Below are positions 8,207 through 15,879 of a stretch of DNA of 64,000 nt, one piece after another. The stretch comes from Sinomicrobium weinanense. Lineage in GTDB: Bacteria; Bacteroidota; Bacteroidia; Flavobacteriales; Flavobacteriaceae. Position numbers and translations under genes: made by a program. How positions within the stretch are numbered: position 1 is the stretch's first letter; every line of letters starts with the position of its first letter. The stretch lies in assembly GCF_018863395.1 (NCBI RefSeq), contig NZ_JAHKRR010000001.1, forward strand, positions 62,001-126,000, read 5' to 3'. Below the pieces are notes generated by a model. That model was not told the origin of the DNA and ran no database searches. It saw nothing but the letters and a program-made list of their open reading frames with translations.

Positions 8207-10930
8207 TCAGTGTCGGGAGAATTTCCAAAGCCTTAATTTTTTGTTGTACCTCAGGTATTTGTAAAGTTCTCCGATCCACAGTACGGAAGAGGAGATGAGC
8301 CCGAAAAAAATAAATTCGTAAAAAGAAAGCTGTTGAAAACCAAATAGCTTACGGAGAAACGGAACCTCAATGAGGCAAAGCAGCACAATGATCGAAAATA
8401 CCAGGGCTGCATTGATGTATTTGTTGGAGAACATACCTATGCTGAAAACGGAGAGTTTCAGTGTCCGCATATTAAATACGTTGTAGAACTGGTAAAAAGA
8501 CATGACCGCAAAAGCCGTGGTCCTTGCCTTGGATAAGCCTTCGGGTAGATAGTGGTTAAAGACCAGTAATGTCACCACCGCCATCAGTGCGGCATTGATA
8601 AATAAAAAAGGAAGGATGCTCTTGTTCAGGATATTTTCTTTGGGATTGACGGGTTTTTCGCGAAGCAGGTCGCCGTGCCCTTTTTCAGAGGCCAGGGCCA
8701 TATCTTCGGTGCCGTCCGTGATGAGGTTCAGCCACAGTATTTGCGTGGCGGTTAAAGGTAAGGGCATACCTATGGCCAGCGCGGAAATAAGCGTTGCGAT
8801 CTCGGCAAGATTGGTGGTTACGAGGTAAAAACTGGTGTTTCTGGCGTTGTTAAACACTATTCTTCCTTCTTCGATGGCGTTTACTATGGTAGAAAAATTA
8901 TCATCGGCAAGGATGATCTTTGCCGCGTCGCGCGCCACGTCCGTACCCATGATGCCCATGGCGATACCTACATCTGCCTTTTTCAGGGCAGGGGCATCGT
9001 TGACACCGTCTCCCGTCATGGCTATGAGTTCGCCCTTTTGCTGCAGGGTGTTTGCAATGCGCAGTTTCATTTGCGGGGTGAGGCGTGCAAAGACGTTGAT
9101 ATTCAGCACGGCTTTTTCAAATTCCCTTTCATCCAATGCCGACAACTGTGTTTCGGTAAGGGCCGTGTTTTCTCCTTTCGGGGAGGTTTCCAGTATACCG
9201 GTAGTGCGGGCAATGGCCAGTGCGGTATTGATATGGTCGCCGGTAGCCATGATAACACGGATACCGGCCTGCCTGCACCGGGCTACCGAACTTTTTGCAC
9301 CCGGGCGGGGAGGGTCGGTCATTCCGGCGATGCCGGCAAAGGTGAGCGATTCCGTATTTTTATTGATTTTCAGGAGGTCGCCGGGTTCATCCCTGTAAGC
9401 CAGGGCAACGATCCGCATGGCGTGATCCGACCAGTGTTCTATTTTCCGGGAAATAAATTGCCTGTGCTCCGTATCCATGTCAATAACACCTTTATTCGTG
9501 AGTGCCCGGGTGGATTTTTCCAGTATTTGTTCCGGGGCCCCGATAACGAACAGTTGTTTCTTTCCGTTTTTTTCAACCAGGGTGGCACGCCTTTTACGGG
9601 CCGAGTCAAAAGGAGTGTCATCCAGCTTTTCGGTTCCGCCGGTAAAAACACCTCCTTTCCTGGCCAGGACCAGCAGGGCCCCTTCCGTCGGGTCGCCCAT
9701 CAGTTTGTAGGTGTTCTTTTCAGTGTCGTGATAAACTTCCGCATTGTTGCACCACCCGGCGATCTGCAGAAACTGTTGCAGCGCGGGAAGGCGGTTGACA
9801 TCAAGAACATGCCCGTTCCTTACAAAATTGCCCGCCGGGAACCATCCTTCACCCGTAACATGGATATCTTCCTCACCGGGAATCCCTATTTTTTGTACAG
9901 TGAGGCTGTTTTGCGTCAAAGTACCCGTCTTATCGGTGATGATGGTGGTGACCGCTCCCAGGGTTTCCGTTGCCGTAAATTCACGGACGATAACCTTTCG
10001 TTTTGACATTCTCCGGATACCAATGGCCAGTACGATGGAAAGGACGGCGGGTAAACCTTCGGGAATTGCGGCTACCAGGATGGCGATAGCGGTGATGAAA
10101 ACATCATTCAGGTTTGTGTCCCGGAAAAAATACATGATGACAAACAGGCAAACCGCGCTTGTAACAGACAGCAGAGCCATTTGTTTGCCCAGGATATCCG
10201 TTTTTTTCTGGAAGTTGGTCCGGGAAGTCCTGATACTTTGCAGTGTGCCGGCAATGTTTCCTATAGCCGTGTTCATCCCGGTGGCGGTTATCACACCAAC
10301 GGCATAGCCGCTGGCCAGGAACGTACCTTTGTATACCATGTTTTTTCTTTCGGGCAGAATGGTTTCCGCAGGCAGGGGCAGGGTGTCTTTACCGGTTGAA
10401 AGGGATTCGCCGGTAAGTGCCGCTTCTATGGTACGGACATTCCTGGTTTCGATAAGCCGGGCATCTGCCGGGACCTGGTCGCCTTCTTCCAGGAAAATGA
10501 TATCGCCGGGGACCAGTTCCCGGGACAAAAGCGTTTCCTTCTTACCATTACGCAATACCTTGGCCCATAAGGCCAGGGAAGTTTTCAGCGAAGCCGCCGC
10601 TTTTTCGGCGCGCCACTCCTGGGTGAAACCTATACAGGCATTTAAAAAGATAACGGAGAGAATGATATAGGTGTCTATGGTATTTCCGCTGAGCTGTGAA
10701 ATAATCGCGGCAACAAAAAGTACGATAACCAGCAGGCTCCCGAACTGTTTTCCGAAGATGCTTATCCACGATCTTTTTCCTGACTCCCGGAGTTCGTTTC
10801 GGCCATAGCGTGTTCTCCGGTCTTCCGCCTCGCGGTCTGTCAGTCCCAGGGCAGTTGTCTGTAATTCCCTGAAAACCTGTTCTGCGGTAACATGATGCCA
10901 CGGTGTTTTTGCTGTATGATCTGCCGACAT
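8207..10930 (-). CDS. P2-type cation-transporting ATPase
   Basis: A complete 907-residue P-type ATPase. It has an N-terminal cation-ATPase domain, the actuator motif TGES (173-176), the ion-site motif PEGLP in a membrane helix, the phosphorylation motif DKTGTLT (D333), the hinge GDGVNDAPALKKADVGIAMG, and a C-terminal bundle of membrane helices. This layout is that of P2 (Ca2+, Mn2+ or Na+) pumps rather than heavy-metal pumps, since no N-terminal CxxC domain is present. The exact ion is not resolved. It is a single-gene unit on a Crp/Fnr-box promoter shared back to back with the methyltransferase gene. Confidence 0.93.
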   Translation of the reverse strand: MSADHTAKTPWHHVTAEQVFRELQTTALGLTDREAEDRRTRYGRNELRESGKRSWISIFGKQFGSLLVIVLFVAAIISQLSGNTIDTYIILSVIFLNACIGFTQEWRAEKAAASLKTSLALWAKVLRNGKKETLLSRELVPGDIIFLEEGDQVPADARLIETRNVRTIEAALTGESLSTGKDTLPLPAETILPERKNMVYKGTFLASGYAVGVITATGMNTAIGNIAGTLQSIRTSRTNFQKKTDILGKQMALLSVTSAVCLFVIMYFFRDTNLNDVFITAIAILVAAIPEGLPAVLSIVLAIGIRRMSKRKVIVREFTATETLGAVTTIITDKTGTLTQNSLTVQKIGIPGEEDIHVTGEGWFPAGNFVRNGHVLDVNRLPALQQFLQIAGWCNNAEVYHDTEKNTYKLMGDPTEGALLVLARKGGVFTGGTEKLDDTPFDSARKRRATLVEKNGKKQLFVIGAPEQILEKSTRALTNKGVIDMDTEHRQFISRKIEHWSDHAMRIVALAYRDEPGDLLKINKNTESLTFAGIAGMTDPPRPGAKSSVARCRQAGIRVIMATGDHINTALAIARTTGILETSPKGENTALTETQLSALDEREFEKAVLNINVFARLTPQMKLRIANTLQQKGELIAMTGDGVNDAPALKKADVGIAMGIMGTDVARDAAKIILADDNFSTIVNAIEEGRIVFNNARNTSFYLVTTNLAEIATLISALAIGMPLPLTATQILWLNLITDGTEDMALASEKGHGDLLREKPVNPKENILNKSILPFLFINAALMAVVTLLVFNHYLPEGLSKARTTAFAVMSFYQFYNVFNMRTLKLSVFSIGMFSNKYINAALVFSIIVLLCLIEVPFLRKLFGFQQLSFYEFIFFGLISSSVLWIGELYKYLRYNKKLRLWKFSRH

Positions 10931-10979
10931 CTTTTTTCCATTAAATCAATTTTCTTTCCGATGTTGTTTTTTGCTCCCG

Positions 10980-11022
10980 TAAAGAAAACAGTAAAACAAA
11001 ATTGTTGAAATGATGAATGTCA
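10980..11022 (-). promoter_or_regulatory. Crp/Fnr-type box plus -7 element for the P-type ATPase
   Basis: On the minus strand TGACATTCATCA (11022-11011) is followed after 23 bp by TTTCTTTA (10987-10980), 49 nt before the ATPase start. The same box also serves the divergent promoter at 11011-11053. Confidence 0.7.
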
Positions 11023-11053
11023 TTCTTTTACGGGTGAAGGTGCGATACATTTG
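11011..11053 (+). promoter_or_regulatory. Crp/Fnr-type box plus -7 element for the methyltransferase
   Basis: TGATGAATGTCA (11011-11022) is followed after exactly 23 bp by TACATTTG (11046-11053), a perfect TANNTTTG. One palindrome is thus positioned for both divergent genes. Confidence 0.75.
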
Positions 11054-11106
11054 GGTATTGAGATGTAAAACGGTTCCTTATTAACCACTTAATCAAACCC
11101 AAAATC

Positions 11107-11745
11107 ATGGTACATTCGGATATATTCGGTAAAAATGTGGGCGATTACGAAGCCTGGTATGCCAGGTACGATGCTGTATACAAATCTGAGATCCGGGCAC
11201 TTCGCGAACATTTTACACGGCTCCCGGAAAATATAACGGGAATAGAAGTCGGGGCGGGGACGGGAAGGTTTGCCCTTCCCCTGGGAATTAAGGAGGGGGT
11301 AGAACCCTCGGACGAAATGGCCGCGCTGGCGGTAAAAAGAGGGATTGAGATCGTAAAGGGGTATGCGGAGGCGCTTCCGTATAAGGATGTTCATTTCGAC
11401 TTTGTTCTTTTTGTGACCATCTGTCATCTGAACAATGTGAAAAAAGCACTTCGGGAAGCGTTTCGGGTCTTAAAGGACGGCGGTCTTCTTATCATCGGTT
11501 TTATAGAAAAAGACGGGGAGATTGGCAGAAGTTATATGGAAAAGCGCAAACAGAGTATCTTTTACCGGCATGCCAGCTTTTACAGGACCGGCCATTTGAA
11601 GAGAATGATCCTGGATTGTGGTTTCAGGGATCTCAGAATTACACAGACCCTATTCGGGAATCCGGACGAGATCACGGAAGAACAGGCCCCTAAGACAGGT
11701 TACGGGGAAGGGTCATTTATAGTGATAAGCGCTTTGAGAAGATAG
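11107..11745 (+). CDS. Class I SAM-dependent methyltransferase
   Basis: A 212-residue methyltransferase of the Methyltransf_11 kind. Motif I VGAGTGRF (residues 48-55) binds SAM, an acidic residue follows the next strand, and the motif region LKDGGLLIIGFIE completes the Rossmann core. The substrate cannot be read from sequence. It is transcribed away from the P-type ATPase under a shared Crp/Fnr box and begins 53 nt after its -7 element. Downstream lies a MITE-like element, so it appears monocistronic. Confidence 0.85.
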   Translation: MVHSDIFGKNVGDYEAWYARYDAVYKSEIRALREHFTRLPENITGIEVGAGTGRFALPLGIKEGVEPSDEMAALAVKRGIEIVKGYAEALPYKDVHFDFVLFVTICHLNNVKKALREAFRVLKDGGLLIIGFIEKDGEIGRSYMEKRKQSIFYRHASFYRTGHLKRMILDCGFRDLRITQTLFGNPDEITEEQAPKTGYGEGSFIVISALRR

Positions 11746-11847
11746 GTTATAAGGTTATTATTAAAAGTCTTACCATGCTTTTAATAACATAGGATGGTTG
11801 ATGGAATCAAAGAATCGAAAGGGGCTATTGAAAGTATATGTGGTTAA

Positions 11848-12108
11848 GAGCATGTTTAAACTGAATTCAAATGGCTAAAAAAATGCTTTTTTGTTGCCGG
11901 CGCGCCACCAGGCCCCTTCACTAAAAACGGCCACTGGCTGTTTTCTTAACGTTCGGTCTTATCTCATAGCTACGGCTATACGGCTTAAAAAAGTCTTCAT
12001 ACGGAACAGCGCGGAGCGTATAAAAATAACCCGGTGGGTTATTTTAGCGAACGAGCCAGCCGGCGCAAGGGTGTTTTTCGCTGCAATCAATCCAGTTTAA
12101 GTATGCTT
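11848..12108. mobile_element. Candidate MITE-like element with imperfect terminal inverted repeats
   Basis: The ends 11848-11866 (GAGCATGTTTAAACTGAAT) and 12090-12108 are inverted copies matching at 15 of 19 positions and bound a 261-nt segment with no credible ORF. Inside is a hairpin of 10 bp (12023-12032 with 12036-12045, loop GGT) and GC-rich palindromic patches (for example GGCGCGCC). The composition differs from the flanking genes. A transposase is absent, so mobility would be in trans. It fills most of the 426-nt gap between the methyltransferase and the exchanger genes. Confidence 0.42.
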
Positions 12109-12171
12109 TAAAAAGGACAGACCGAAACAGTTATTACAGACAAGGTCAAAGTACAAGAATAAATATGCGTT

Positions 12172-13131
12172 ATGGACGATTTTATAGTATTGATAGCGGG
12201 TATATCAGGACTTTGGGGAGGTACGGAAATTGTAGTGAGAAATGCCTTGGTATTGGCCAAAAAATATAATGTTTCGGAACTTTTTATCGGGCTTACCATT
12301 TTAGCGTTTGGTACAGACCTTCCGGAGTTGGTAGTGGCAATAGACGGGGCCTTTTATAATTTAAAAGGAGTTAATGTATCGGGGGTGATTGTAGGTAATG
12401 CCATAGGAAGTTCTGTATGTCAGATCAGTATTGTAATGGGGTTAACAGCATTTTTTCATTTTCTAAAAGTGGAAAAAAAACAGGTAAGGTATATGGCTAT
12501 TGAATTAATAGGTTCACTTCTATTGCTTTTACTTTTAGCTTTTGATCATACAATTACCTGGAACGACGGGGCATTGATGATTGTTGTTTTTCTAATATAT
12601 ATTTTTACAAGGTTACAGAGAGAACCTAAACAATTGCAAGCTGAATTTAAGATTGACAAGAAAAGATCTTTAAATGATGTATTACCGGTCATTTTTCTTG
12701 TGTTGGGGTTGGGGTTGGTAATCTTTAGTTCGGACATTACCATAAAACATGCTCTGAATATTGCACAAATATGGGAAGTTCGGCAATCTTTTGTCGGTGC
12801 TGTTATAATCGGCCTGGGAAGCAGTTTGCCGGAATTGGCCGTATCCGTAAATGCAGCAATAAAGAAAAAACCCGGTCTGTCCATAGGAAACATAATCGGT
12901 AGCAATATATTTGATTTGTTAATACCTCTGGGAATGGCCTCTTTGGTAGCGGATATTCGGGTTATAAAAGAAACCCTATGGTTCGATATTCCTTTTTTGT
13001 TACTTATCAGCATAAGTGTTTTATGGTTTCTGGACGAAAAACGCGGACTAAAAAGAAGCCAGGGCATAATACTTTTGTGTTCATACGTTTTGTATGCAGT
13101 AATTAAATATCTGTTTAGTGATCCGGGTTGA
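12172..13131 (+). CDS. CaCA-family sodium/calcium exchanger (YrbG-like)
   Basis: A 319-residue polytopic membrane protein with about ten hydrophobic helices arranged as two inverted halves. The alpha-repeat motifs are visible: GNAIGSSVCQISIVMG in the first half and GNIIGSNIFDLLIPLG in the second, each preceded by a helix ending in (D/S)LPEL. This is diagnostic of the CaCA superfamily exchanging Na+ or H+ for Ca2+. No Crp/Fnr box is found upstream, so it seems not to belong to the surrounding regulon. Its AT-rich codon use differs somewhat from its neighbours, which may hint at later insertion. Confidence 0.9.
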   Translation: MDDFIVLIAGISGLWGGTEIVVRNALVLAKKYNVSELFIGLTILAFGTDLPELVVAIDGAFYNLKGVNVSGVIVGNAIGSSVCQISIVMGLTAFFHFLKVEKKQVRYMAIELIGSLLLLLLLAFDHTITWNDGALMIVVFLIYIFTRLQREPKQLQAEFKIDKKRSLNDVLPVIFLVLGLGLVIFSSDITIKHALNIAQIWEVRQSFVGAVIIGLGSSLPELAVSVNAAIKKKPGLSIGNIIGSNIFDLLIPLGMASLVADIRVIKETLWFDIPFLLLISISVLWFLDEKRGLKRSQGIILLCSYVLYAVIKYLFSDPG

Positions 13132-13298
13132 GGTTAAACCTATGCACTTTAATACACCTTGCTTTGAGGCCCTTAAATTTTTTAGATATTTAAAGGGTTA
13201 AATTCGAAGAAAAAAGCTATGGATAAATACTATATTTTACCGGATCGCTTTTCTTCTTCCTGAAAATGTTCAACAAAAAATCTCGGATTAGAATGCTT

Positions 13299-13937
13299 TT
13301 ACACATTTTCGGTCCTATTTGCCATTTTCAGGAGTTTAACAGCCTCTTCATCCGTGACTTGGTCAAACACTTCGTAATGAGCGCCTACGGCATAGAAATT
13401 GACCGGTTGTTCCAGACAGATGATCTTATTAATATATGGGGATTTTTCCAGTTTTTGTATGGCCTGTGGTGATGCTACCGGAACCGCAACAATAATCTTT
13501 TTCGTTTTTTCTTTAAATAAAAGTTCTGCTGTGGCCAGCATGGTATTCCCGGTGGCGATGCCATCGTCTACGACAATAGCTGTCCTGTCCCTGACACTCA
13601 TGGGGTTGTGGTCCGGATAATATAGCCGGTATCTTTCGCTTAGGATTTTCCGTATGCTGTTGACCTCTCCTTCAATATACGATCCCGGTATTTTTTTGAC
13701 CGTATCGTCCAGGACCACACTGCTAAGGCTTACTGCACCAATGGCGTATTCCCGGTTATGAGGATGGGATATTTTTTTGGTAAGCACAACATCCAGTGGC
13801 AATTTGAGAGTCCTGGCGATGACAACCCCCAGGGGAAGCCCTCTCCTGGGAATAGCCAGTATAATGGCATTTTGCCCCTGGTAAGGTTTCAGGAGTTCGG
13901 TGAGTTCAATGGCTGCTTGTATCCTGTCTCTGAACAT
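13299..13937 (-). CDS. Phosphoribosyltransferase-family protein
   Basis: A 212-residue type I phosphoribosyltransferase-fold protein with the PRPP loop IVVDDGIATGNTM in the middle and an N-terminal segment AIILAIPRRGLPLGVVIA. Proteins of this type commonly sit beside dienelactone-hydrolase-like proteins in stress clusters. The true substrate is unknown. It starts 17 nt after the hydrolase stop and is expected to be cotranscribed from the box at 14673-14684. It converges with the exchanger gene. Confidence 0.85.
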   Translation of the reverse strand: MFRDRIQAAIELTELLKPYQGQNAIILAIPRRGLPLGVVIARTLKLPLDVVLTKKISHPHNREYAIGAVSLSSVVLDDTVKKIPGSYIEGEVNSIRKILSERYRLYYPDHNPMSVRDRTAIVVDDGIATGNTMLATAELLFKEKTKKIIVAVPVASPQAIQKLEKSPYINKIICLEQPVNFYAVGAHYEVFDQVTDEEAVKLLKMANRTENV

Positions 13938-13953
13938 GGCTTTAAACTTCAGT

Positions 13954-14589
13954 TTATGTATTCAGGTGTTTTTTAAACCAGTTAACCGATATAGCAGTAG
14001 CCTGTTCCAGTTTACCCGGTTCTTCAAAAAGATGGGAGGCTTCGGGGATGATCTCAAGCCGCTTTTTGCCGTGCAGTTTTGCATAAGCTTCGCGATTTAG
14101 TTGTAAGACCATTTGATCCCACCCTCCTACGATAAGCAGCGTTGCGGCGTTGACCGTATGCAGGTCATTGTCTCCCGCAAGATCAGGCCGCCCTCCTCTG
14201 GATACAACAGCCTTTATGGTATTGCCGAAATAAGCCGCTGCTTTCAATGCGGAGGCCGCTCCCGTACTTGCTCCGAAATAGCAGATCGGAAGGCCTTTGA
14301 TTTTTGGATGATTTTTTATCCAGTTGGTCACATCAATCAATCGTTGGGTTAGTAATTCTATATCAAATCGGTTTTCGTAAACAGCATCTTCTTTTTCCGA
14401 GAGCAGATCAAAGAGCAGGGAAGCAAATCCTTGTGTATTGAATATTACGGCAACCCTGTTATTTCTGGGACTTAGACGGCTGCTTCCGCTACCGTGGGAA
14501 AAAATGATAATTCCCCGTGCTTTTTCGGGGATGGTCAAAATCCCTTTTAGCGTTATTTTCTCCAAAGCGATATTTACAGTATCAGTCAT
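13954..14589 (-). CDS. Alpha/beta hydrolase, dienelactone-hydrolase-like
   Basis: A 211-residue alpha/beta hydrolase. The oxyanion-hole strand IIIFSHGSGSS is followed by the nucleophile elbow FGASTGAAS, an acidic residue in GGWDQMV, and the catalytic His in EASHLFEEPG. All triad members are therefore visible. It lacks a signal peptide and should be cytoplasmic. It is first of a two-gene operon with the phosphoribosyltransferase, an association that is itself recurrent in bacteria. The substrate is unknown. Confidence 0.87.
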   Translation of the reverse strand: MTDTVNIALEKITLKGILTIPEKARGIIIFSHGSGSSRLSPRNNRVAVIFNTQGFASLLFDLLSEKEDAVYENRFDIELLTQRLIDVTNWIKNHPKIKGLPICYFGASTGAASALKAAAYFGNTIKAVVSRGGRPDLAGDNDLHTVNAATLLIVGGWDQMVLQLNREAYAKLHGKKRLEIIPEASHLFEEPGKLEQATAISVNWFKKHLNT

Positions 14590-14641
14590 TGCGCGGAGTT
14601 TAACTTTTGTTATAATAAATAGTCGTTAATATTAAGCGATA

Positions 14642-14684
14642 CTAAATTACACGTATTGCAGGAGCTTGGGAATGATAAATGTCA
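14642..14684 (-). promoter_or_regulatory. Crp/Fnr-type box plus -7 element for hydrolase-PRTase
   Basis: On the minus strand TGACATTTATCA (14684-14673) precedes TAATTTAG (14649-14642) by exactly 23 bp, 52 nt before the hydrolase start codon. Confidence 0.72.
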
Positions 14685-14860
14685 AGTGAGATTAAACTAC
14701 GAGCCTTTCATCGGTGATTTCCAGATTTAGGGCTATGCGAAGTTTTGAAAATTAGGGAAACAGAAGGGGTTTTAACCTCAAAAAATGTAAAGGGAAGTGT
14801 TATTGCACAAGTAGCGACAGAAGAGAACGCCTAACCGCTAACCAGGCCATAAAGAAAAAA

Positions 14861-14904
14861 CTGATGAATATCATTTTTTAAGGAGTTGAGAAGAAGTACT
14901 TTGG
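14861..14904 (+). promoter_or_regulatory. Crp/Fnr-type box plus -7 element for RNA unit 1
   Basis: TGATGAATATCA (14861-14872) is followed after 24 bp by TACTTTGG (14897-14904). This is the only promoter of the set with 24 rather than 23 bp. No protein gene follows; it heads the non-coding unit below. Confidence 0.7.
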
Positions 14905-14910
14905 TCGTGT

Positions 14911-15235
14911 TAAAATAAAGTTCTTTGCTTTTTGGGTAGTTTGATAAAGGAGTTTTCAACCTGTTTAAAATAAGTAAAGTATGGAGTAGGACGTAACAAT
15001 CTTGCAATGTTCTTTACAGTACTTTTGAAGAATTGAAGATTCCCCGGAAACAGGCTTACCAGCGTGTGGGCCTGTTTCTTTATGTCACACAACAGATCAT
15101 CCTGTTATTATTGGAGGAGGTTATGTATCATAGAGGGATGTTTGGTTTTGGTAATAAAACTTATATAACTTACGTTAATACATCAATCCTTCCGAGAGAA
15201 AAGGCTGTCTTCCGTGAAGATGGCCTTTTTCTGTT
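14911..15235 (+). ncRNA. Candidate stress-regulon small RNA, unit 1
   Basis: No ORF with coding character follows the promoter. The predicted start carries AAAATAAAGTTCTTTGC (14912-14928), repeated at the start of unit 2. A hairpin GAAACAGGC (15047-15055) with GCCTGTTTC (15070-15078) followed by TTT could end a transcript of about 170 nt. A second terminator-like hairpin (15197-15232, AGAAAAGGC pairing with GCCTTTTTCT) could end a longer one. The sequence before the first hairpin, GAAGATT(C/T)CC, is also shared with unit 2. The exact ends are inferred. Confidence 0.5.
15047..15083 (+). terminator. Hairpin with T-rich tail in RNA unit 1
   Basis: A 9-bp perfect stem GAAACAGGC/GCCTGTTTC with a 14-nt loop is followed by TTTATG. 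The stem is identical in unit 2. It may be a terminator or a functional RNA stem. Confidence 0.5.
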
Positions 15236-15240
15236 ATTTG
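15197..15240 (+). terminator. Terminator-like hairpin closing RNA unit 1
   Basis: AGAAAAGGC at 15197-15205 pairs with GCCTTTTTCT (one bulged T), with an inner GTCTTC/GAAGAT stem and loop CGT. T-rich sequence lies in and after the descending arm. Confidence 0.5.
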
Positions 15241-15277
15241 TTCTGTTCCGGAATACAATAACACAAAAATGGAAAAC

Positions 15278-15320
15278 TGATACATATCATTTTTTTACCT
15301 GGAAGAAGGGGCTACTTTAG
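15278..15320 (+). promoter_or_regulatory. Crp/Fnr-type box plus -7 element for RNA unit 2
   Basis: TGATACATATCA (15278-15289) is followed after exactly 23 bp by TACTTTAG (15313-15320). It lies 560 bp upstream of nrdJ with the non-coding unit 2 between. Confidence 0.72.
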
Positions 15321-15641
15321 TACCACAAAATAAAGTTCTTTGCATACTGATCGATGAAAAATAAAGCTACTCATGGCTTTGGGGAGAAATGAGGTTTCAG
15401 GGACTTTGATACATGGCCTTGATTTCCCGAACGGGAAAATAACAATAAGGATCGTCCTGAAAGTTACCGGTTAAAAGGCACTAAGGACTTTTCCCGGTTT
15501 ACAGCAATGACGAATAAATGAAAAAATGTTTTTGAAACCTCAGCCATAGGGAATTTTCAATTTTATGTATGGAGATAAAGTCTTTATGAGGTGTAATGAT
15601 CTCGTGATACTTTACCCGTATGGCAAATCGAAGATTTCCGG

Positions 15642-15682
15642 GAAACAGGCTTGCCGGAAGCAGGCCTGTTTCTTCCTTCTTT
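15642..15682 (+). terminator. Hairpin with T-rich tail in RNA unit 2
   Basis: The 9-bp stem GAAACAGGC (15642-15650) with GCCTGTTTC (15664-15672) and a 13-nt loop is followed by TTCCTTCTTTTA. The stem sequence is conserved with unit 1 while the loop differs, as expected for a conserved RNA structure. Confidence 0.5.
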
Positions 15683-15830
15683 TATACTTTTCATCATATA
15701 GGTTGCCGCTGTTTATCAGCGACAATCACCAGGGGGAGGTCAATTGTATTTTTGAAGCACATAAATATTCCGGAATGCGGAAACGTATCCGGGCATTTAA
15801 GGCTTTGAAAATATGATACTCCCCTTGAAG

Positions 15831-15862
15831 GAACAGGGGCGCAAGTCCCTGTTCTTGTTTTT
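15831..15862 (+). terminator. Intrinsic terminator or attenuator just upstream of nrdJ
   Basis: GAACAGGG (15831-15838) and CCCTGTTC (15847-15854) form a perfect 8-bp stem with loop GCGCAAGT, followed directly by TTGTTTTT. It lies 18 nt before the nrdJ start codon, so it either ends unit 2 or controls read-through into nrdJ. Confidence 0.68.
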
Positions 15863-15879
15863 AATCTATAGAAACCGCA

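Larger units (their letters stand above)
15327..15862 (+). ncRNA. Candidate stress-regulon small RNA or nrdJ leader, unit 2
   Basis: The predicted transcript begins with the same AAAATAAAGTTCTTTGC (15327-15343) as unit 1. It lacks credible ORFs and contains the same hairpin stem GAAACAGGC/GCCTGTTTC (15642-15650 with 15664-15672) preceded by a similar GAAGATTTCC. It ends in a terminator-like hairpin at 15831-15854, 18 nt before nrdJ. It could be a roughly 345-nt small RNA ending at the first hairpin, or a long leader of nrdJ with attenuation. It is a diverged duplicate of unit 1. Confidence 0.48.

Noticed and set aside
9038-10006. Long plus-strand open frame antisense to the P-type ATPase
   Set aside because: Shadow of a well-conserved gene on the other strand; no family resemblance and unlikely composition.
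11929-11937. GGCCACTGG resembling a cobalamin-riboswitch B12 box
   Set aside because: It is inside the MITE-like element, 4 kb from nrdJ, with no supporting riboswitch structure; no B12 box was found upstream of nrdJ.
13170-13197. CCCTTAAA/TTTAAAGGG inverted repeat after the exchanger gene as terminator
   Set aside because: The stem is AT-rich with a bulge and has no T-tract; too weak to list as a feature.
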